This document shows positions 44,221 through 52,374 of a stretch of 64,000 nt of DNA, piece by piece (within the stretch, counting starts at the first letter, position 1; the number at the start of each line of letters is the position of its first letter). The stretch is from NCBI GenBank assembly GCA_964646615.1, contig CAZYEV010000008.1, positions 124,001-188,000 on the forward strand. Direction: 5' to 3'. The notes beneath the pieces were generated by a model that saw only the letters and a program-made list of their open reading frames with translations, was not told the origin of the DNA and searched no databases. The stretch comes from M3007 sp964646615 (lineage in GTDB: Bacteria > Bacteroidota > Bacteroidia > Chitinophagales > Saprospiraceae). A program made the position numbers and the translations under genes.

Positions 44221-44247
44221 AGAAGGGAGGCGAAAGATGTAGCATTA

Positions 44248-44748
44248 TCAGGAAATCACCCGGCTAAGCACATGGAGTGCGTGGATGTGTTCCGTATGCG
44301 CCAAAAAATGCAAAAAGCGGTCGGCCTGCCGCGAGAACGTGCACATATCAGAGACGACCTTTCGGAAGCATTTGGCCCCGTTGCAATCGCCCTGTACCGC
44401 TTTCAGCTTTTGTAGCTCTGCCAGGACGGGCTCCAGCTCTTTTTCTTTTCGCCGGGCGATAATTCTTTGCACCACGAGCCACATGTCTTTTTCCGCTTCG
44501 TAGCGCTCGCGTCGCTCGCCTGGAAAGGCGTTTTTCTTGACCAGCCCCCACTCTACCAGCTCGCGCAGATTGGTGTTGGCGCTGCCTACGGAGATATCCA
44601 GCTCCTGTTGCACATCTTCAGCCGTCAAGGGCTCCGGCGACACCAACAGCAGCGCATGAACGCGCGCCATGGCTGGAGGGATACCCCAGTAGCCTGCCAT
44701 TTTGCCCCATACCTCGATAAAGCGTTGCTTCCCTTCCTGATAGTCCAT
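44248..44748 (-). CDS. GbsR/MarR-type transcriptional regulator
   Basis: 166 residues. A winged helix-turn-helix (VHALLLVSPEPLTAEDVQQELDISVGSANTNLRELVEWGLVKKNAFPGERRERYEA) is followed by a helical C-terminal dimer region. It resembles GbsR-family regulators that in other bacteria control compatible-solute or envelope genes; the ligand is unknown. A perfect 7-7-7 palindrome lies 22 bases before its start and is a strong candidate for autoregulation. Confidence 0.85.
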   Translation of the reverse strand: MDYQEGKQRFIEVWGKMAGYWGIPPAMARVHALLLVSPEPLTAEDVQQELDISVGSANTNLRELVEWGLVKKNAFPGERRERYEAEKDMWLVVQRIIARRKEKELEPVLAELQKLKAVQGDCNGAKCFRKVVSDMCTFSRQADRFLHFLAHTEHIHALHVLSRVIS

Positions 44749-44770
44749 ATCACCGGCCCAGTTGTTGTGC

Positions 44771-44791
44771 GCTATAAATGCGTGTTATAGC
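44771..44791. promoter_or_regulatory. operator-like palindrome GCTATAA-N7-TTATAGC
   Basis: A perfect 7-bp inverted repeat with a 7-base spacer, 22 bases before the GbsR-type start and about 110 bases ahead of the LRR gene, in their shared divergent region. Size and place fit a dimeric winged-helix repressor site. Confidence 0.55.
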
Positions 44792-44901
44792 CTTTTTGTT
44801 CAAATGGGTAGTCGGGCCGTTAGTTGTTTGGCCGTTCAGAGGGAGCGCCTTTTTCCAAAACCCAACGTCATTACGTGCTGTTATAAAACGAGTTGAAACA
44901 G

Positions 44902-45906
44902 ATGCGTACGGAAGATGGCATCAGCAATTATGCGCAGCAGATAACCCGCCTGCTGTGCGACCGGGAGACCGACAACTGCCCGCTGATTTTGGATTTGCTG
45001 GGCGGTATGGGCGTGGACGCTCAGCTGCTGGGCTATGTGTTTGGCATTGCCGTTTTTCACCCCGACCGCCACATATCGGGCCGGGCTATGGCGCTGCTGG
45101 AGCGCTACGCTTCAGAACAGACACAACAAAAGGCGCGGCGCCTGCGCGAGACATCGGCCTATTACTACGAAGAGGCCGAGTTTCTGAGCCGCCACAAGAG
45201 CGACGAGGCCGATTTGTTCCACATTCTGCTGGCCGGCAAGATGTGCCTGTGGCACCGCTATCGGCCCGAAGCGGGCAGCAATGCAGAGGTAGCATTTCGC
45301 ACCCTCGACCTGCGGCGGTTGCCGTGCAAGCGCCTGTCGCCAACGATTACAGAGCTCAACTTTCTGACCTTCATCGCCCTGCCAGCCCACAAGGATTTCG
45401 ACCTGCCCTCGGCTTTGCCTTTGCTGGCGCAAATGCCGCTGCTGGAGACGGTCATCTTAGAAAACATCCGAATGGAGCAGTTTCCGGTAGCGCTTTTTAC
45501 TTTGCCTCGGCTGACGGCGCTCATCCTGCGCAAAGGGACGATGCGCCCGCGCGTGCCGGCGCGTGTACCCGAAGGCGGCCCTTACGGCAGCGCATCGCTG
45601 GAGCGGCTGATTTGTGAGGGCTACCCCATCGCAGGCGCCGAGCGCTTAGGCCCGTTTCCCAATCTACGCGAAGCCACGCTTCCGCGCTGCGGGCTGACAA
45701 CGCTGGACTTTCTGGCCCAAAGCCTGCGCATCGAACACCTGAATGCGCGCTACAATCAGCTCGAGCACTTGCCCGCCTTTCTGGCCGACCTGACGGTACT
45801 GCGCACGTTAGACGTAAGCCAGAATCCCTTGCGCACCATCACCCTCGACCTGTCGCGGCTGGAGCAACTGGAAACGCTGGACCTCACCCTCCGGCGCGGA
45901 GGATGA
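44902..45906 (+). CDS. leucine-rich-repeat protein
   Basis: 334 residues from the ATG at 44902; a TTG three codons upstream is an alternative, and an in-frame stop at 44884 bars anything longer. The first 120 residues are helical with no family I recognise (LLCDRETDNCPLILDLLGGMGVDAQLLGYV). The rest is LRR: LPLLAQMPLLETVILENI, LFTLPRLTALILRKG, LGPFPNLREATLPRCGLTTLDFL, LRIEHLNARYNQLEHLPAFL and LTVLRTLDVSQNPLRTI. There is no signal peptide, so it is probably a cytoplasmic protein-binding scaffold. It is divergent from the GbsR-type gene and convergent with paaC. Confidence 0.78.
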   Translation: MRTEDGISNYAQQITRLLCDRETDNCPLILDLLGGMGVDAQLLGYVFGIAVFHPDRHISGRAMALLERYASEQTQQKARRLRETSAYYYEEAEFLSRHKSDEADLFHILLAGKMCLWHRYRPEAGSNAEVAFRTLDLRRLPCKRLSPTITELNFLTFIALPAHKDFDLPSALPLLAQMPLLETVILENIRMEQFPVALFTLPRLTALILRKGTMRPRVPARVPEGGPYGSASLERLICEGYPIAGAERLGPFPNLREATLPRCGLTTLDFLAQSLRIEHLNARYNQLEHLPAFLADLTVLRTLDVSQNPLRTITLDLSRLEQLETLDLTLRRGG

Positions 45907-45917
45907 CCCAGCCTGTC

Positions 45918-46667
45918 TCACCACTGCAGGCCAGGGTAAGCGCGCTGCATAAACTGCATTTCGGCCAGGATGTAGCCTAAGTGCTCGGTGTGGCGTCCGT
46001 CTTTGCCTCCGCTTTGCATCCAGTTGTTCGTCGGTATGCGAAGGGTGGCTTCTGCGAAGACTTCCTGCACTTTGGCTTCCCACAGAGGGCGTATTTGCTC
46101 CAGGTCGGAGCCGACGCCGGTTTCGGCGGCCAGGCGCTCCACGTCGTTGGGGGTCGTCAGTTCGCCGGTGTACATCCACAGGTCGTCCACGGCCTCCTGC
46201 ATGCGACGGTGGCTTTCTTCGGTGCCGTCGCCCAGGCGGATGGTCCATTCGCTGGAGTAGCGCAGGTGGTAGGTTACTTCTTTGAGGGCCTTTTGGGCGA
46301 TGGCGGCTAAGCGCTCGTCGCGGCTGTGGAGCAGGGCCTGATAGTGGTAGTAGTGATAGACGTCGAAGAAGAACTGCCGCACGATGGTGTGCGCCCAGTC
46401 GCCGTTGGGCTGCTCAACCAGCAGCACGTTGCGAAACTGGTGGGCGTCTCGGAAGCCGGCCAGGTCGTCTTCGGTGCGGCCCTGTCCTTCCAGTTCGCCG
46501 GCATAGGTCAGCAACAGGCGCGCCTGACCCAGCAGGTCTAAGGCAATGTTGGTCAGGGCGATGTCTTGCTCCAGCACGGGGCCGTGCCCGCACCATTCGC
46601 CCAGGCGGTGCGACAGGATGAGGGCGTTGTCGCCCAATTGCAATACGTAGGGGAAACTGGCTTGCAT
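45918..46667 (-). CDS. paaC: phenylacetyl-CoA epoxidase subunit PaaC
   Basis: 249 residues, the usual PaaC length. Ferritin-like helices: LGDNALILSHRLGEWCGHGPVLEQDIALTNIALDLLGQARLLLTYAGE, then FFFDVYHYYHYQALLHSRDERLAAIAQKALKEVTYHLRYSSEW. PaaC is the structural partner of the catalytic PaaA in the oxygenase that epoxidises phenylacetyl-CoA. It is 41 bases downstream of paaB. paaA, paaD and paaE are not adjacent. Confidence 0.92.
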   Translation of the reverse strand: MQASFPYVLQLGDNALILSHRLGEWCGHGPVLEQDIALTNIALDLLGQARLLLTYAGELEGQGRTEDDLAGFRDAHQFRNVLLVEQPNGDWAHTIVRQFFFDVYHYYHYQALLHSRDERLAAIAQKALKEVTYHLRYSSEWTIRLGDGTEESHRRMQEAVDDLWMYTGELTTPNDVERLAAETGVGSDLEQIRPLWEAKVQEVFAEATLRIPTNNWMQSGGKDGRHTEHLGYILAEMQFMQRAYPGLQW

Positions 46668-46708
46668 GTGCGCGTGCGCGTTTTTTCGCCGGCTATAACC
46701 GCAACGGC

Positions 46709-46999
46709 TTACATGTGTTTGACCTCATCGGGCAATTTGTAAAACGTCGGGTGCCGATACACCTTGTCGTTGGAGGGGTCGAAGAAGGCTTCCTGGTCTT
46801 CGGTAGAGGCGTGAATGTATTTGGACTCGACGACCCAGATGCTGATGCCTTCGTTGCGGCGGCAATAGACGTCGCGCGCGTTTTCGATGGCCATAGCAGC
46901 GTCGGCGGCGTGCAGGCTGCCCGCATGCTTATGGCTGAGTCCCTGTTTGGAACGGATGAAAACTTCCCAAAGTGGCCATTCTTTCATGATGAGTTCCAT
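46709..46999 (-). CDS. paaB: phenylacetyl-CoA epoxidase subunit PaaB
   Basis: 96 residues: EWPLWEVFIRSKQGLSHKHAGSLHAADAAMAIENARDVYCRRNEGISIWVVES is the PaaB signature, and the protein ends NDKVYRHPTFYKLPDEVKHM as the family does. PaaB bridges PaaAC heterodimers. An ATG four codons inside (MKEWPLW) is an alternative start. An exact -7 element lies 9 bases upstream, making paaBC a two-gene unit without paaA. Confidence 0.92.
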   Translation of the reverse strand: MELIMKEWPLWEVFIRSKQGLSHKHAGSLHAADAAMAIENARDVYCRRNEGISIWVVESKYIHASTEDQEAFFDPSNDKVYRHPTFYKLPDEVKHM

Positions 47000-47008
47000 T
47001 TATTTGGA

Positions 47009-47016
47009 CAAAGGTA
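47009..47016 (-). promoter_or_regulatory. -7 element TACCTTTG for paaBC
   Basis: An exact TAnnTTTG on the minus strand, 9 bases before the paaB ATG. Confidence 0.6.
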
Positions 47017-47103
47017 ACGCGCCAGCGCGGATAGTGGGTTGATTTGCCTCAGCCCGGTGTATGACGCGGGCAATTCATTCCGTGATATTTGCCGCATTTG
47101 CAA

Positions 47104-47135
47104 TACCTTTGCCAATTGGGAATTAAAATCCCAAT
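47104..47135 (+). promoter_or_regulatory. -7 element TACCTTTG with downstream palindrome, ATPase gene
   Basis: TACCTTTG at 47104-47111 is an exact -7 match. Immediately after it, ATTGGGA (47115-47121) and TCCCAAT (47129-47135) form a perfect 7-bp inverted repeat with a 7-base spacer, over the expected transcription start and just before the ATG at 47140. It could be an operator, or a hairpin masking the start of the message. Confidence 0.5.
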
Positions 47136-47139
47136 CAGC

Positions 47140-48288
47140 ATGGAATACATATCACGCACTGCAGAGCAGAAATTATTGGCTCTGGCCCGTCAATTCCGAG
47201 CGGTGGCGATTGTTGGCCCGCGCCAAAGCGGCAAGACGACGTTAGCGCGTCGCCTTTTTGCCGATAAAGCCTATGTTTCCTTAGAAAACCCCGACCAGCT
47301 GCGCTTTGCTTTGGAGGACCCGCGCGGCTTTCTGGCGCAATACACCGAGGGCGCTATACTGGACGAAGTTCAGCGAGCACCTGAATTGCTGTCTTATTTG
47401 CAACAGCACCTGGACGAGGACGCGCGCAAAGGACGCTTCATCCTGACGGGTTCCAACAATTTTTTGCTGACGGAAAAAATCGCTCAGACGCTGGCCGGTC
47501 GGGCCGCCTACTTAGACTTGCTGCCGTTTTCGCTGGCGGAACGCCCAAAGGGCTCTTCTTTGGAAATGCTAATGTTTCAAGGGGGCTATCCGGCCGTCTG
47601 CCTGGGCGATGCCTCGGCCTCAGACTGGTTTTCGGCCTACGTGCGTACCTATGTGGAGCGCGACGTTCGGCAGTTGAAGAACATTGACAACCTGCTGGCC
47701 TTTGATAAAATGCTGCGCCTTTGCGCCGGGCGTATCGGGCAATTAGTCAACTACTCCAACCTGGCAGTAGAGGTGGGCGTTGACCACAAGACGATACAAT
47801 CCTGGCTGGGTATTCTGCAGGCCAGCTACGTCATCTTTTTGTTGCCTCCTTATCATGCGAATTTTAACAAGCGCGTGGTGAAGACGCCCAAGCTTTACTT
47901 CTACGATACCGGTCTGGCCAGTTATCTGCTCCAGATACCATCGCCGGAGGCGTTGGTACAGCATGCGTATCGGGGGGCATTGTTTGAGAATTTCATTCTG
48001 ACTGAGTTGTTGAAGAACCGTTACCACACTGGATTGCGCTCCAATCTATATTTCTGGCGCAGTGCCGACGGGCACGAGGTTGATGTGGTGATAGATCGAG
48101 GCGATCGCACCTGGCCCATCGAGATCAAATCAGGGCAGACATTTCACCCGGACTTTTTGAAGAATATCCGCTACTGGGAACAACTGACCGGCCAGCCGGG
48201 CGGCACGGTCTTCTACGCCGGCGAACCTGCGCAACGGCGCAGCGACGGCGTCAGCGTATTGCCTTACTCCGAGGTAGTGGGCTGGTAA
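47140..48288 (+). CDS. AAA-type ATPase with DUF4143 domain
   Basis: 382 residues from the ATG at 47140. Walker A is GPRQSGKTT and Walker B-like GAILDEVQRAP, followed by ILTGSNNFLL with sensor residues. The C-terminal DUF4143 region contains an endonuclease-like core (LYFWRSADGHEVDVVIDRG and IEIKSGQTF: the D-x-EIK pattern of restriction-type nucleases). This family is widespread, often mobile, and of uncertain function. Leu TTA codons here mostly precede G, as in resident genes, though one precedes T. The next gene is convergent. Confidence 0.88.
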   Translation: MEYISRTAEQKLLALARQFRAVAIVGPRQSGKTTLARRLFADKAYVSLENPDQLRFALEDPRGFLAQYTEGAILDEVQRAPELLSYLQQHLDEDARKGRFILTGSNNFLLTEKIAQTLAGRAAYLDLLPFSLAERPKGSSLEMLMFQGGYPAVCLGDASASDWFSAYVRTYVERDVRQLKNIDNLLAFDKMLRLCAGRIGQLVNYSNLAVEVGVDHKTIQSWLGILQASYVIFLLPPYHANFNKRVVKTPKLYFYDTGLASYLLQIPSPEALVQHAYRGALFENFILTELLKNRYHTGLRSNLYFWRSADGHEVDVVIDRGDRTWPIEIKSGQTFHPDFLKNIRYWEQLTGQPGGTVFYAGEPAQRRSDGVSVLPYSEVVGW

Positions 48289-48317
48289 TGGTGTTGCCTC
48301 CGCTCAAGGGAGAGTTA

Positions 48318-49676
48318 TCAGCCTCCGAAGAGCTTGTTCCACACGCTGCCTGATGGGTTGGCCTGTTGGGCTTTTTGGAGGTACTCCTGAGCGATGGGCA
48401 CCTCTTTGATGGCCAGGGCTTGCTGACACAGGCGGATGGCGTCGTCGTCGCGGTCGTTTTCGTAGGCGATGACGCCCAGGATGGCATAGGCTTCAGCTAG
48501 TTCGGGATCCAGGCGGATGGCCTCGCCCAGGTATCGAATCGCTTCCACGGGGTCGTTCTGTATTTTTCGGCACAGGCCGAGAAAGTACCAGCCATAGGCA
48601 TAGTCGGGGCTTTGTCGGACGACTTGCTCGAAGTCGGCCTGGGCGGCAGTGTAGTTTTCCAAAAAGAAATGGGCCATGCCGCGCACGCTTTGCATTTCGG
48701 GCTGGTTGGGGTTGAGCGTCAGGGCGTGGTTGAGGGTGTCAATGGCCTGTTGGTAGAGGCCGTGTTGGTATTCACACAGGCCGTAGGTGGCCCAATAGGT
48801 GGCATTTTCAGGGTCGGCCTGGAGGGCGATTTTCAGGTCTTCGGCGGCTTCGCTGTGGCGTCCGGCGGCGGCCAGGCAGACGCCTCGCAGGCCTCGGGCG
48901 GCGTCGGTCATAAAGCCTTGCTCGATGCATACGTTGAGGTCGGCGATAGCGGCGTCGTATTGGCTGAGGTACATGGCGGCCAGAGCGCGGTTGTAGCGCG
49001 CAGTCAGGAGCGTTGGGTCGGCCATGATGGCCGTGGAGAAGTCCTTGTAGGCTTTTTCATGTTCGCCCAGTTGCTCCATGCGGATGTTGCCGCGGTTGTT
49101 GATGGCGATGGCATCGGCGGGGTTTACCTTGAGCACCTCGGAATACCAGTGGATGGCTTCGTCCCACAGGCCAAGGGTCTCGTGCAGGCTACCTAAGTAG
49201 TGCATGGCATGCCAGGAGCGCGGGTTGATTTGCAGATAGGCCGAGAAATGTTGCAGAGCGCTGCCGTAGTCGCCCTGCCCCATTTTTTCCAGCCCTTCCC
49301 GAAGCATAGGGGGCAGTTCGGCAGAGATGGCCGGGACGGCCTGGGCTTCAGTGTCGGTAACGGAGATGCCCGCTGAGGGCACCGGGCTGGGTTGTTGCTG
49401 CTGCAATTGTTTGCAGGCGTCCGTTATCAGCCGTAGTAGAGCGAAGCTGATGTTGTTCAGCGTGCGCGTGTATTCGCTGTTTTCAATGAGGTTGAGGCGG
49501 ACTTGCTTTTGGGCATGGCTGAACTGCTGCCGCAGGGCGAGCACGTCGTCGTCCAGCTCTAAGCCTGTTTGGGGCATCAGTGCGGCCACGTCGCGCAGGG
49601 CTTCTTCGATTTCGCTCTCTGCGATGCGCGTGCGAATGTTTTGGAAGGCCTGTAGGAGCGCCTGGATATCGGTCAT
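48318..49676 (-). CDS. TPR protein with EAD11-like N-terminal domain
   Basis: 452 residues from the ATG at 49676. Residues about 1-90 (RIAESEIEEALRDVAALM, LALRQQFSHAQKQVRLNLIENSEYTRTLNNISFALLRLITD) match the pattern of effector-associated domain 11, an adaptor-like death-fold-type domain seen in Bacteroidota conflict and signalling proteins. From about 150 on, at least eight TPR units follow (YGSALQHFSAYLQINPRSWHAMHYLGSLHETLGLWDEAIHWYSEVL and so on). EAD domains usually link sensors to effectors by pairing with like domains; no effector with EAD11 is visible nearby. It is last in a five-gene minus-strand run. Confidence 0.72.
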   Translation of the reverse strand: MTDIQALLQAFQNIRTRIAESEIEEALRDVAALMPQTGLELDDDVLALRQQFSHAQKQVRLNLIENSEYTRTLNNISFALLRLITDACKQLQQQQPSPVPSAGISVTDTEAQAVPAISAELPPMLREGLEKMGQGDYGSALQHFSAYLQINPRSWHAMHYLGSLHETLGLWDEAIHWYSEVLKVNPADAIAINNRGNIRMEQLGEHEKAYKDFSTAIMADPTLLTARYNRALAAMYLSQYDAAIADLNVCIEQGFMTDAARGLRGVCLAAAGRHSEAAEDLKIALQADPENATYWATYGLCEYQHGLYQQAIDTLNHALTLNPNQPEMQSVRGMAHFFLENYTAAQADFEQVVRQSPDYAYGWYFLGLCRKIQNDPVEAIRYLGEAIRLDPELAEAYAILGVIAYENDRDDDAIRLCQQALAIKEVPIAQEYLQKAQQANPSGSVWNKLFGG

Positions 49677-49710
49677 GAGAGCGACAGTTAGAGCGGGTGA
49701 AGAGAGCGTT

Positions 49711-51009
49711 TTAGAGCAACATGCCGGCAATAGTAGCCGTCAAAAAGCAGGCCAGCGTGCCGCCGATGAGCGACCAATAGCCCAGCTCGGTCAGGGTGCG
49801 GCGCTGGTTGGGCGCCAGGGTGCCGATGCCGCCTATTTGAATGCCTATGGAAGCAAAGTTAGAAAAACCACACAAGGCGTAAATGGCAATGATGACCGAT
49901 TTTGGCTGCAGCTGAATGGTCTTTTGCATTTCGCCTAAGGCGCCGTAGGCGACAAATTCGTTGATCATAGTCTTCAAGCCCAGCAGTTGGCCGATGAGCA
50001 CGCAGTCGGCCCAAGGAGTGCCCAGCATCCAGGCCACTGGCGCGAAAAACAGGCCCAGCAGATAGGTAAAGTTCAGCCCCTCGATGCGTCCGTTAGTGGC
50101 CTGGCTTATGCTCTCGTTTAGCCCCGTCCAGGCGCCTATGGTGTTCATAAGCAGCCAGTTGAGCATGTACACCAAAGAGATGAACACGATGAGCATGGCG
50201 CCCACATTGACCGCCAGCCTGAGGCCATCGGTGGTGCCTTTGGCAATAGCATCCAGCAGGTTGTCGCCCACGTGTGTGTCCACGTGCGCGAGTTTTTCCA
50301 GGACTTGTTTTTCCGTTTCGGGCTGCAACATTTTGGCACACACGACCGCCGCCGGCGCCGACATGATAGAGGCAGCCAACAGGTGGCGAGCAAACAGCAG
50401 TTGCTTTTGAGGGTCGTCGCCGCCCAGAAAGCCCACATAGGCGGCAAAAACGCCGCCGGCAATGGTGGCCATGCCGCCCGTCATCAGGCACATGATCTCA
50501 GAGCGCGACATGTTGGCCAGATAGGGCCGAATGATGAGCGGCGCCTCCGTCTGACCGATGAACACATTGGCGGCTGCGGCTAAGCTCTCCGGGCCGCTCA
50601 GACCCATGCTGCGCGTGAGTACCCAGGCAATGCCGTAAACGACTCTTTGTAAAATGCCAAAGTAGAACAAAATGGCCGACAGCGCCGAGTAAAACATCAC
50701 GGTGGGCAGTACCCGGAAGGCGAAGATGTAGCCAAAGCCCTTATTGCCAGTGGCCAGGTCTCCAAACAGAAACGTAGCGCCCGCTTCCGACCATCGGATG
50801 ATGTACGTGAACATTTTGGCGAACGAGTCGAATGCCCAGCTGACCCCCGGCACTTTCAAGATGAGGATGGCAAAAATGACCTGAAGGCCAACACCAGCGC
50901 CCACCAATCGCCAGTCAATGGCGCGGCGGTTGCGGCTCAGCAGGTAAGCGGTGGCCAGCAGGAAGCACATGCCCAACAGGCCGCGCCCGATGTTCGTCAG
51001 AATGTCCAT
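49711..51009 (-). CDS. concentrative nucleoside transporter (CNT/NupC family)
   Basis: 432 residues with multiple membrane helices. Family marks: LGMCFLLATAYLLSRNRRAIDWRLVGAGVGLQ, SGPESLAAAANVFIGQTEAPLIIRPY (the conserved substrate-site helix), MTGGMATIAGGVFAAYVGFLG, and the closing GFSNFASIGIQIGGIGTLAPNQRRTL. It imports nucleosides with a cation gradient across the inner membrane. It lies between the SUI1 and EAD11-TPR genes in the same direction. Confidence 0.93.
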   Translation of the reverse strand: MDILTNIGRGLLGMCFLLATAYLLSRNRRAIDWRLVGAGVGLQVIFAILILKVPGVSWAFDSFAKMFTYIIRWSEAGATFLFGDLATGNKGFGYIFAFRVLPTVMFYSALSAILFYFGILQRVVYGIAWVLTRSMGLSGPESLAAAANVFIGQTEAPLIIRPYLANMSRSEIMCLMTGGMATIAGGVFAAYVGFLGGDDPQKQLLFARHLLAASIMSAPAAVVCAKMLQPETEKQVLEKLAHVDTHVGDNLLDAIAKGTTDGLRLAVNVGAMLIVFISLVYMLNWLLMNTIGAWTGLNESISQATNGRIEGLNFTYLLGLFFAPVAWMLGTPWADCVLIGQLLGLKTMINEFVAYGALGEMQKTIQLQPKSVIIAIYALCGFSNFASIGIQIGGIGTLAPNQRRTLTELGYWSLIGGTLACFLTATIAGMLL

Positions 51010-51067
51010 GCACAGGGTAGCGTTGGTCGGTGTTACAGAGCAGTGGTGAAAAAAACAGGGATGGGCC

Positions 51068-51418
51068 TCAACCGCCCGCCTTTTTGATGTTTTTGTATCC
51101 GCGTTCCTGCAGCAGGGCCATCACGCGGTCGCGGTGGTTGCCCTGCAGGATAATCTCGCCGTCTTTAGCACTGCCGCCAACGGCGCATTTGCCCTTGAGC
51201 CAGCGGGCCAATTCTTCCAACGCCTCCTGAGGCCCGACAAAGCCCTTGATAACCGTGGCCTCTTTGCCGCCCTTGCCGCGCTCCAGCCAGATACGCAACA
51301 CCTGCCGCTCAGGTGCCAGCGCAGGCGGCGAGGCGTCCTCTTCGGCCTCTAAGCGCTTGAGGAAATCCGGGTCGGTCGAAAATACGATGGGCGAGGAGGA
51401 GCGTTTGTTCTTTGCCAT
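51068..51418 (-). CDS. yciH: SUI1/YciH-type translation factor
   Basis: 116 residues. The core LRIWLERGKGGKEATVIKGFVGPQEALEELARWLKGKCAVGGSAKDGEIILQGNHRDRVMALLQERGYKNIKKAGG is the eIF1/SUI1 fold, with the GGSAKDGEI hallmark. YciH-type proteins influence start-codon fidelity. It starts 12 bases after the lipid kinase stop, within the rluD-like/lipid-kinase/SUI1/transporter run. Confidence 0.92.
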   Translation of the reverse strand: MAKNKRSSSPIVFSTDPDFLKRLEAEEDASPPALAPERQVLRIWLERGKGGKEATVIKGFVGPQEALEELARWLKGKCAVGGSAKDGEIILQGNHRDRVMALLQERGYKNIKKAGG

Positions 51419-51430
51419 AGTTCCAAAAAA

Positions 51431-52366
51431 TCAGGAGCGCGTCGGCACAAGGATTTTCAGGGCTTGGGGCGCTATTTCAAACTGAAAGTGCTCACCCTGG
51501 CCCAAGCTTTCGCCGTCTGCATGCGCAAAGGTGGGTGGTTCGCAGGTAACTTTTACCTCTTTGGCCTGAAAATGCAGCACAAAACGCTCTTCGTACAGCC
51601 GCCCGTTCAGGCTGGAAGGGATGGCCAGAAAGTAACGCCAGCGCGGCACATTTTGGAACATGACCACTGAAAAAAGGCCGTCGTCTAAGCGAGCATCCGG
51701 CGCTATCTGGAAATGGTACCCGTACATGGGTCCATTAGCGACGGAGACTACGAAGAAAACGTCTTCCCAGCGGCGCCCCTCGGCCTCTACCGTACAACGT
51801 ACCGGGCGATAGGCCAACCCTCCGAAGACGGAATGGAACAGGTAGGGCCAGAAGCCTCGCCGAGGGCTGTTTTTCATGCGCTCGGCCACAACGCCGTCGT
51901 AGCCGATGCCGGAGATATTGACGAACGGGCGCCCGTTGACTAAGCCGCAATCTATCGTTTTCACCTCGGCGGTATTGAGCAGCCGAATGGCCCGCTCCAG
52001 ATGGCGCCCATACCCCAAGTGCATGGCCAATCCGTTGCCCGAGCCAGCAGGCAAAACACCCATAACCGTATCGGTGTGCAGCAGCGCCGCAGCCACTTCC
52101 TGCGCGGAGCCGTCGCCTCCTACCGAAACGATGATGTCGTAGCCCTCCTCGCGCGCCTTGTGGGCCAATTCGGTAGCATGCCCGGGGCGCTCGGTTTGCC
52201 ATACGGTGTAAACAAATTGCCGATGGTCTAAGTGCGTGTCTAAGGCTTCGGCGATGCGCCGTTGAGCACGCGCACCAGCTTTAGGGTTGACCAGAAAAAG
52301 CATGCGCTTGGGCGGCAGCAGTTCTTCCAGATAAGCGTGTTTGACGTAGGGATGCGCTTGCTCCAT
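51431..52366 (-). CDS. diacylglycerol/lipid kinase family protein
   Basis: 311 residues from the ATG at 52366 (MEQAHPYVKHAYLEELLPPKRMLFLVNPKAG); an ATG further upstream would overlap the rluD-like gene by 40 bases and is less likely. The DAGK catalytic core is clear: FLVNPKAGARAQRR, VSVGGDGSAQEVAAAL with the GGDGS nucleotide motif, LPAGSGNGLAMHL, and ISGIGYDGVVAERM. It phosphorylates a lipid or related substrate, perhaps diacylglycerol or undecaprenol-linked lipid, at the membrane face. It starts 8 bases after the rluD-like stop. Confidence 0.9.
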   Translation of the reverse strand: MEQAHPYVKHAYLEELLPPKRMLFLVNPKAGARAQRRIAEALDTHLDHRQFVYTVWQTERPGHATELAHKAREEGYDIIVSVGGDGSAQEVAAALLHTDTVMGVLPAGSGNGLAMHLGYGRHLERAIRLLNTAEVKTIDCGLVNGRPFVNISGIGYDGVVAERMKNSPRRGFWPYLFHSVFGGLAYRPVRCTVEAEGRRWEDVFFVVSVANGPMYGYHFQIAPDARLDDGLFSVVMFQNVPRWRYFLAIPSSLNGRLYEERFVLHFQAKEVKVTCEPPTFAHADGESLGQGEHFQFEIAPQALKILVPTRS

Positions 52367-52374
52367 GATGTGGG

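Noticed and set aside
44778..45617. A 279-codon plus-strand frame starting with a hydrophobic segment
   Set aside because: Past the first 30 codons it lies out of frame over the LRR gene and is arginine/alanine-rich shadow sequence.
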